From: Lamprocystis purpurea | GTDB taxonomy: Bacteria > Pseudomonadota > Gammaproteobacteria > Chromatiales > Chromatiaceae | Reading direction: 5' to 3' | Assembly: GCA_020718945.1 (NCBI GenBank) | Contig: DYRB01000062.1 | Location: 1-10,999 of the forward strand | Length of the DNA stretch: 10,999 nt | In this document: positions 5,980-10,999 of the stretch, one piece after another | How the letters are laid out: each line of letters begins with the position of its first letter | Numbering within the stretch: the first letter of the stretch is position 1 | The notes under the pieces: generated by a model | What the model saw: only the letters and a program-made list of their open reading frames with translations | The model's database searches: none | What the model was told of the DNA's origin: nothing | Translations under genes and position numbers: made by a program

Positions 5980-7077
5980 ATGGCTGCAAGAAAGACCCTG
6001 GGCGAGAGCCTGCGGGAACATGGGGTGTCGCGTCGCGGCTTCCTCAAGTTCTGCGCCGCCACCGCCTCGATGATGGCCCTGCCGCCGTCCATGGGACCGG
6101 TGATCGCCGCCGCCCTGGAAAAGGCGCGACGACCCTCCGTGATCTGGCTGTCCTTCCAGGAGTGCACCGGCTGCACCGAGTCGCTGACCCGCAGCCACTC
6201 GCCGACGGTGGAGGACCTGATCTTCGACGTCATCTCCCTGGACTACCACCACACCCTGCAGGCGGCCGCCGGCCACCAGGCCGAGGCGGCCCGCGAGCAG
6301 GCCATGAAGGACAACCACGGCGAGTACCTGCTCATAGTCGATGGTTCCCTCCCAGGTCCGAACTCGAACCCAGGCTTCTCCACCATCGCCGGCATCAGCA
6401 ATTACGCCATGCTGCAAGAGGCGGTGGCGGGGGCCAAGGCGGTGGTCGCGGTGGGCACCTGTTCCGCCTTCGGCGGTCTGCCCGCCGCCGCCCCCAACCC
6501 CACCGGGGCCGTCTCGGTCATGGACATCGTCAAGGACAAGCCGGTGATCAACGTGCCCGGCTGCCCGCCGGTACCCATGGTCATCACCGGGGTGCTGGCC
6601 CAGTATCTGGTCTTCGGCAAGCTGCCGGATCTCGACGAGTACCACCGGCCGCTGGCCTTCTTCGGCCAGTCCATCCACGACCGCTGCTACCGCCGCCCCT
6701 TCTACGACAAGGGCCTGTTCGCCGAGTCCTTCGACGACGAGGGCGCGCGCAAGGGCTGGTGCCTGTACCGCCTGGGCTGCAAGGGCCCGAGCACCTACAA
6801 CGCCTGCGCCACCATGCGTTGGAATTCCGGGACCAGTTGGCCGGTGGAGTCCGGGCACCCCTGCCTGGGCTGCTCCGAGCCCAAGTTCTGGGATGCCGGC
6901 GGCTTCTATGAACCGCTGTCCGCACCCCTGGGCACCCCGGGTAACACATTGCTGGCAGCCGGGGCGGCCGGTGTCGTCATAGGCGGCGTCGCGGCGACCC
7001 TGGCCAAGCACCGGGCGGCGACCGCCGTGGCCGAGCGGCAACCGGTCACCGTCGAAGAACTGGAGCAGAAGCTATGA
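5980..7077 (+). CDS. hynS: [NiFe] hydrogenase small subunit HynS (Tat-exported)
   Basis: 365 residues. This is the electron-transfer subunit of the uptake-type hydrogenase. A twin-arginine signal S-R-R-G-F-L-K (residues 17-23) followed by a hydrophobic stretch directs folded export to the periplasm. Proximal cluster ligands are Cys62 and Cys65 (E-C-T-G-C-T-E-S), Cys161 (G-T-C) and Cys195 (P-G-C-P-P). The distal [4Fe-4S] has His233, Cys236, Cys261 and Cys267; the medial [3Fe-4S] has Cys276, Cys295 and Cys298. The proximal site lacks the two extra cysteines of oxygen-tolerant membrane hydrogenases, so a standard proximal [4Fe-4S] is expected. A C-terminal hydrophobic segment (about 322-342) may anchor the protein to the membrane. 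Its stop overlaps isp1 by 4 nt. In Thiocapsa this protein is the small subunit of the thermostable Hyn enzyme. Confidence 0.96.
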   Translation: MAARKTLGESLREHGVSRRGFLKFCAATASMMALPPSMGPVIAAALEKARRPSVIWLSFQECTGCTESLTRSHSPTVEDLIFDVISLDYHHTLQAAAGHQAEAAREQAMKDNHGEYLLIVDGSLPGPNSNPGFSTIAGISNYAMLQEAVAGAKAVVAVGTCSAFGGLPAAAPNPTGAVSVMDIVKDKPVINVPGCPPVPMVITGVLAQYLVFGKLPDLDEYHRPLAFFGQSIHDRCYRRPFYDKGLFAESFDDEGARKGWCLYRLGCKGPSTYNACATMRWNSGTSWPVESGHPCLGCSEPKFWDAGGFYEPLSAPLGTPGNTLLAAGAAGVVIGGVAATLAKHRAATAVAERQPVTVEELEQKL

Positions 7078-7736
7078 GCGATCCGATGGGTTTTCTGCTG
7101 TGGGTCAAGGGCCCTGCCTTCAACTTTGCCCTGGCCGTCTTTGCCTTAGGGATGCTGGCGCGCCTGGTGGAGATCTTCATCCTCGGGCGCAAGACCAACT
7201 ACGCCGAGGCCAAGGGCGGCGAGTGGGGCCCGGGCTTCAAGACCATGCTCACCCGCACCGTGGCGGACCCGGGGACCTTTGCCCGGGCGCCCTTCAACGT
7301 GGTGGTCGGCTGGATCTGGCACATCGGCTTCATCACCGCCCTGCTGCTGTTCATCCCCCACATCGAGTTGTTCCGGGGGGTCCTGGGCATCGCCTGGCCG
7401 GGGTTGCCCAACCCGGTGGTGGACGCGGTGACGGCCATCACAATCCTGGCCCTGGTGGCGACCCTGGTCCACCGCACGCAGCACCCGGTGAAGAAGCACA
7501 TCAGCACCCCCGAGGACTATCTGGTGTGGACGGTGACCTTCCTGCCGGTACTGACCGGCTACCTGGCCTACCACCGCCTGGTCAACCCCTATCCCCTGAT
7601 CCTGGGGCTGCACATCCTGTCGGTGAACCTGTTCCTGGTGGTGTTTCCCTTCACCAAGCTGACCCACGTCTTCACCGCCTTCATCGCCCGCTGGTACAAC
7701 GGCGCCATCTTCGGCCGCAAGGGGGTACAGTCATGA
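7074..7736 (+). CDS. isp1: Isp1, NarI/DsrM-like cytochrome b membrane subunit
   Basis: 220 residues starting at an ATG inside the hynS stop (ATGA overlap). Five membrane helices can be seen at about 12-36, 76-97, 115-133, 150-167 and 174-195. Residues resemble the gamma subunit of respiratory nitrate reductase and DsrM/HdrE proteins, which bind b-type haem and exchange electrons with the quinone pool. Candidate haem-ligand histidines are His83, His96, His133, His137, His180 and His198; the 18-residue spacing of the last two equals that between the two late NarI haem ligands (His187/His205, from memory). In T. roseopersicina Isp1 lies between hynS and hynL and is needed for in vivo electron transfer of the hydrogenase. 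It probably forms a membrane module with Isp2, by analogy with DsrM/DsrK. Confidence 0.9.
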   Translation: MSDPMGFLLWVKGPAFNFALAVFALGMLARLVEIFILGRKTNYAEAKGGEWGPGFKTMLTRTVADPGTFARAPFNVVVGWIWHIGFITALLLFIPHIELFRGVLGIAWPGLPNPVVDAVTAITILALVATLVHRTQHPVKKHISTPEDYLVWTVTFLPVLTGYLAYHRLVNPYPLILGLHILSVNLFLVVFPFTKLTHVFTAFIARWYNGAIFGRKGVQS

Positions 7737-9010
7737 GCGAGCTTTCATTGGAGCGCGGGCTCAATGCCCTGCGTGCAGAGATCGATGCCCCGGTCGCGGC
7801 CTTCTTCTCGAGCTGCGTCCACTGCGGGCTCTGCGCCACCGCCTGCCCCTTCTGCACCGAGACCGGGGACCCCAAGTACACCCCCATCCTCAAGCTCGAA
7901 CCCTTGCGCCTGGTCTGGGAGTCCGAGTTCACCCTGTGGGGACGGATCAAGTCCAGCCTGGGCCTGACCCGTAAGGTCGATGACAAGATGCTGGAGGAGT
8001 GGGAGGAGTTGCTCTACGACTCCTGCTCCATGTGTGGGCGCTGTTCCGTGGTCTGCCCGGTGGGCAACGACCTCCAGTACATGATCCGCAAGACCCGCGA
8101 GGGTATGGTCGCCTCCGGCCACGCCCCGGCGGGCCTGATCGAGGCGTCTGCCCGGTCCATTCGCACCGGCAGCCCCATGGGCCTGCAATGGAAGACCCTG
8201 GCCGTACAGATCAAGCACGTCCAAGGCAGCACCGGCATCGAGGTCCCGGTGGACAAGGCCGGGGTAGATTATCTGGTGCTGCTGTCCTCCATGGAGGTCA
8301 TCAACTTCCCCGAGTACCTCGAGGCCATCACCAAGATCTTCGACCATGCCGGGGTGACCTGGACCCTGAGCACCGACTGCTTCGAGGCGACCAACGCCGG
8401 TATCCAGATCGGCTCCAAGGACATCGCCGCCGAGTTGGTGGAGCGGGTGGTCAGCGCCGCGGTGAAGCTCAAGGTGAAGAACGTGATCAGCCCGGAGTGC
8501 GGCCACGCCTACACCGCCATCCGTTGGGAGGGCCCCAACCTGATCGGGCGCTCCTACCCCTTCCGGGTCTTCCACATCATCGAGGTGCTGGACGAACTGC
8601 GCGCCTCCGGCCGCCTGCAGACCGAGGGTAAAGAGAACGACCGCCTGTCCATGCACGATCCCTGCAACCTGGCCCGCAAGAGCGGCTGCATACAGCAGCA
8701 GCGCAACCTGATGGACTTGGTGGCCTCGGACTTCGTCGACCTCAAGGAGCATGGCGTCTACCAGTGGTGCTGCGGGGCCGGCGGCGGCGTGAGCAGCAAC
8801 GAGCGGGCCGAACCCCTCAAGCTGGCGGCCTTCAAACGCAAGAAGGCGCAGATCGAAGAGGTCCAGCCCGAACGCATGGTCACCATGTGCGCCACCTGCC
8901 GGACCCAGCTCGAAGAGGGTCTGGAGGCGTTCAACATGGACATCCCCGTGGTCGGCCTGACCGAGATGATCGCCGATCATCTGGTCGACAAGGGCCCGGC
9001 CAAGGGCTGA
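7733..9010 (+). CDS. isp2: Isp2, HdrD/DsrK-like iron-sulfur protein
   Basis: 425 residues from the ATG at 7733, which overlaps the isp1 stop by 4 nt; the frame is open further upstream but that is isp1 read in another frame. Two ferredoxin-type [4Fe-4S] motifs stand at the N-terminus: Cys28-x2-31-x2-34-x3-38 and Cys98-x2-101-x2-104-x3-108. The C-terminal half carries CCG-type sequences: a complete second motif with Cys311, Cys346-Cys347 and Cys386-x2-389, as in the catalytic subunit of heterodisulfide reductase and DsrK, and a poorer first copy (Cys216, Cys256). There is no signal peptide, so it should sit on the cytoplasmic face bound to Isp1. Proposed role: passing electrons between HynSL and a cytoplasmic thiol/disulfide or sulfur-cycle partner. 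The substrate is not known. Confidence 0.92.
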   Translation: MSELSLERGLNALRAEIDAPVAAFFSSCVHCGLCATACPFCTETGDPKYTPILKLEPLRLVWESEFTLWGRIKSSLGLTRKVDDKMLEEWEELLYDSCSMCGRCSVVCPVGNDLQYMIRKTREGMVASGHAPAGLIEASARSIRTGSPMGLQWKTLAVQIKHVQGSTGIEVPVDKAGVDYLVLLSSMEVINFPEYLEAITKIFDHAGVTWTLSTDCFEATNAGIQIGSKDIAAELVERVVSAAVKLKVKNVISPECGHAYTAIRWEGPNLIGRSYPFRVFHIIEVLDELRASGRLQTEGKENDRLSMHDPCNLARKSGCIQQQRNLMDLVASDFVDLKEHGVYQWCCGAGGGVSSNERAEPLKLAAFKRKKAQIEEVQPERMVTMCATCRTQLEEGLEAFNMDIPVVGLTEMIADHLVDKGPAKG

Positions 9011-9068
9011 CGCGCGTCACCCGTCAAACTAGGGGCCTGAGCCCAGGCCCCGCTGGAGACCAGACACC

Positions 9069-10832
9069 ATGAGTGAAAGTGCCACGACCAAAGGTGCCGC
9101 GAATCAACGCGTCGTCGTCGATCCCATCACCCGCATCGAGGGCCACCTGCGCATCGAGGCCCAGATGGACGGTGCGAACATCGCCCAGGCCTACTCCTCC
9201 GGGACCATGGTGCGCGGCATCGAGACCATCCTCAAGGGCCGCGACCCACGCGATGCCTGGGCCTTCGCCCAGCGCATCTGCGGGGTCTGCACCCTGGTGC
9301 ATGGCATCGCCTCGGTCCGCGCGGTGGAGGACGCCCTCCACTATGACCTGCCGCCCAACGCCAACCTCATCCGCAACCTGATGATCGGCGCCCAGGATGT
9401 GCATGACCATGTGATGCACTTCTACCACTTGCATGCCCTGGACTGGGTGGATGTGGTCAACGCCCTGAGCGCCGACCCCAAGGCGACCTCGGCCCTGGCC
9501 CAGTCCATCAGCAGTTGGTCCAAGTCGTCCCCCGGCTACTTCGCCGACGTGCAGAAGCGGGTCAAGGGGTTCGTCGAGTCCGGCCAACTCGGCATCTTCG
9601 CCAACGGCTACTGGGGTCACCCGGCCTACAAGCTGCCGCCGGAGGCCAACCTGATGGCGGTCGCCCACTACCTGGAGGCCCTGGCCTGGCAGCGCGACGC
9701 CGCCCGGCTGCACGCCATTTTCGGCGGCAAGAACCCCCACCCCAACTTCGTGGTGGGCGGCGTGGGCAGCCCCATCGACCTCAACTCCGATTCGGCCATC
9801 AACTCCCGCAAGCTGGCCGAGGTGCAGACCATCATCTCGTCCATGATTCAGTTCGTAGACCAGGTCTATGTCCCGGACACCTTGGCCATCGCCGGCTTCT
9901 ACAAGGACTGGGGCAGCCGCGGCGAGGGCCTGGGCAATTTCCTCTGCTACGGCGACCTGCCCGCCACGGGCAAGTCCGGGGACGCCTCCAGCCTGCTCTT
10001 CCCGCGCGGGGTCATCCTCAACCGCGACCTGAGCAAGATCCACGAGGTGGACCTGCACGACGACTCCCAGATCCAAGAGTTCGTCTCCCACTCCTGGTAC
10101 GACTACCAGGGCGGCAAGGAGAAGGGCCTGCATCCCTATGCCGGGGAGACCGAGTTCAACTACGACGGGCGTGGCGGGGCCAAGGTCCCCTACCAGCAAC
10201 TCAACGTGGACGACGGTTACTCCTGGCTCAAGTCGCCGCGCTGGAAGGGCCATTCGGTGGAGGTCGGACCCCTGGCCCGGGTGCTGCTGCTGTACGCCAC
10301 CGGCCACGCCCAGACCAAGGAGCTGGTGGGCATGACCCTGAGCAAGCTCGACATCCCCGTCGAGGCCCTGTTCTCCACCCTGGGGCGCACCGCCGCCCGC
10401 ACCCTGGAGACCAAGATCGTCGCCGACAACCTGCAGACCTGGTACGACAATCTGATCGCCAACATCAAGTCCGGCGACACCCAGACCTTCAACTCGGCCC
10501 TCTGGGACCCGTCCACCTGGCCCAAGCACGCCAAGGGGGCCGGCTTCATGGAGGCCCCACGCGGTGCCCTGGGACACTGGATCGTCATCAACGACGGCAA
10601 GATCGAGAACTACCAGGCGGTGGTCCCCTCCACCTGGAACGCCGGGCCGCGCGACCCCAAGGGTGTCCCCGGGGCCTACGAGGCGGCCCTGCAACACAAT
10701 CACCAGCTCGCCGATGTGAATCAGCCCCTGGAGATCCTGCGTACCATCCACTCCTTCGACCCCTGCATCGCCTGCGCCGTGCACCTCACGGACCCCGAGA
10801 CCGGACAGCAGATCGAGGTCAAGGTGACCTGA
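9069..10832 (+). CDS. hynL: [NiFe] hydrogenase large subunit HynL (precursor)
   Basis: 587 residues; the ATG at 9069 is preceded by GGAG (9055-9058) at 10 nt. The active-site ligands are intact: R-I-C-G-V-C with Cys71 and Cys74 near the N-terminus (His78 nearby) and D-P-C-I-A-C-A-V-H with Cys566, Cys569 and His572 near the end. The TRIEGH motif of the family is at 21-26. After His572 a 15-residue tail (573-587) remains; in this family it is removed by a HycI/HynD-type endopeptidase once the Ni-Fe(CN)2CO centre is inserted. No such protease gene is in the window. HynL has no signal peptide and is exported with HynS by the Tat system. The 58-nt gap after isp2 is the largest inside the operon. 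It catalyses reversible H2 oxidation. Confidence 0.97.
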   Translation: MSESATTKGAANQRVVVDPITRIEGHLRIEAQMDGANIAQAYSSGTMVRGIETILKGRDPRDAWAFAQRICGVCTLVHGIASVRAVEDALHYDLPPNANLIRNLMIGAQDVHDHVMHFYHLHALDWVDVVNALSADPKATSALAQSISSWSKSSPGYFADVQKRVKGFVESGQLGIFANGYWGHPAYKLPPEANLMAVAHYLEALAWQRDAARLHAIFGGKNPHPNFVVGGVGSPIDLNSDSAINSRKLAEVQTIISSMIQFVDQVYVPDTLAIAGFYKDWGSRGEGLGNFLCYGDLPATGKSGDASSLLFPRGVILNRDLSKIHEVDLHDDSQIQEFVSHSWYDYQGGKEKGLHPYAGETEFNYDGRGGAKVPYQQLNVDDGYSWLKSPRWKGHSVEVGPLARVLLLYATGHAQTKELVGMTLSKLDIPVEALFSTLGRTAARTLETKIVADNLQTWYDNLIANIKSGDTQTFNSALWDPSTWPKHAKGAGFMEAPRGALGHWIVINDGKIENYQAVVPSTWNAGPRDPKGVPGAYEAALQHNHQLADVNQPLEILRTIHSFDPCIACAVHLTDPETGQQIEVKVT

Positions 10833-10864
10833 CTGCAACCCCTGACCAGCGGGCGATCCCCACA

Positions 10865-10900
10865 GGGCCGTGCGAGTCCCCTCGCACGGCCCTTCTTTTT
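10865..10900 (+). terminator. Intrinsic terminator of the hydrogenase operon
   Basis: GGGCCGTGCGAG (10865-10876), loop TCCC, CTCGCACGGCCC (10881-10892) form a perfect 12-bp GC-rich stem followed by TTCTTTTT. It lies 33 nt after the hynL stop and should end the transcript that starts near 4204. Confidence 0.93.
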
Positions 10901-10958
10901 GGCTCTGTCTGCATTAGCTGTTGGGGATGGCCAAGTCATTGAAATGGCGGGTATTGCC

Positions 10959-10985
10959 GTGGGAGCGGCGCCTCGCCGCGACGGG
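10959..10985. repeat. REP-like palindromic element
   Basis: The stretch GTGGGAGCGGCG-CCT-CGCCGCGAC holds a perfect inverted repeat (GCGGCG at 10965-10970, CGCCGC at 10974-10979). It resembles the 'GTGGGAGCGG...CCGCGA' head of REP elements common between genes in Pseudomonas and related gammaproteobacteria. Only one copy is in the window, so repetition cannot be shown here. Confidence 0.5.
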
Positions 10986-10999
10986 GTGCTGGGCGAGCC

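Noticed and set aside
5485..7041. Long antisense frame over hupH and hynS (518 codons)
   Set aside because: A mirror of the coding strand in GC-rich DNA; the sense proteins have intact motifs throughout.
9024..10838. Very long open frame antisense to hynL (604 codons)
   Set aside because: A GC-rich shadow of hynL: low-complexity Gly/Val/Asp/His-rich translation, no ribosome site and no family resemblance.
1..10999. CRISPR arrays, tRNA/rRNA genes, insertion sequences, toxin-antitoxin or phage-defence genes
   Set aside because: I saw no regular repeat-spacer pattern, tRNA-like cloverleaf, transposase text or terminal inverted repeats on either strand.

Overview
The window is GC-rich, densely coded proteobacterial DNA. 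Its main content is a membrane-associated [NiFe] hydrogenase operon of the Hyn (hynS-isp1-isp2-hynL) type. That gene order is best known from purple sulfur bacteria such as Thiocapsa roseopersicina and Allochromatium, so a Chromatiaceae-like gammaproteobacterium is the most likely source. This assignment rests on gene order and protein character, not on a database match.

Left part (1-2457): the C-terminal part of an arylsulfatase-type sulfatase cut by the window edge, then an outer-membrane beta-barrel protein with a signal peptide, then a broken HAD-family phosphatase remnant (about 1952-2203) that has lost both its N-terminal and its C-terminal catalytic motifs. The remaining sequence up to 2457 holds no gene I can support.

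Middle (2458-4256): an NtrC/HupR-type response regulator on the minus strand (3882-2458), followed by a 374-bp divergent control region. That region carries an excellent sigma-54 (-24/-12) promoter at 4178-4192 reading right. About 147 bp upstream of the predicted start point is a TTG-N5-CAA palindrome (4052-4062), the recognition pattern described for Rhodobacter HupR. A second half-site (4020-4025) overlaps a possible sigma-70 promoter for the regulator itself.

Right part (4257-10892): an apparent single transcription unit, mobA-mobB-hupH(C-terminal domain only)-hynS-isp1-isp2-hynL, closed by a strong intrinsic terminator at 10865-10900. mobA/mobB overlap by 4 nt, as do hynS/isp1 and isp1/isp2. 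HynS and HynL form the Tat-exported hydrogenase. Isp1 is a NarI/DsrM-like membrane subunit and Isp2 an HdrD/DsrK-like iron-sulfur subunit, and together they probably carry electrons between the periplasmic hydrogenase and a quinone or cytoplasmic thiol/sulfur pathway. MobA and MobB belong to molybdenum guanine-dinucleotide cofactor synthesis, and their place at the head of a hydrogenase operon is the oddest part of the layout. A REP-like palindrome lies in the final 45 bases.
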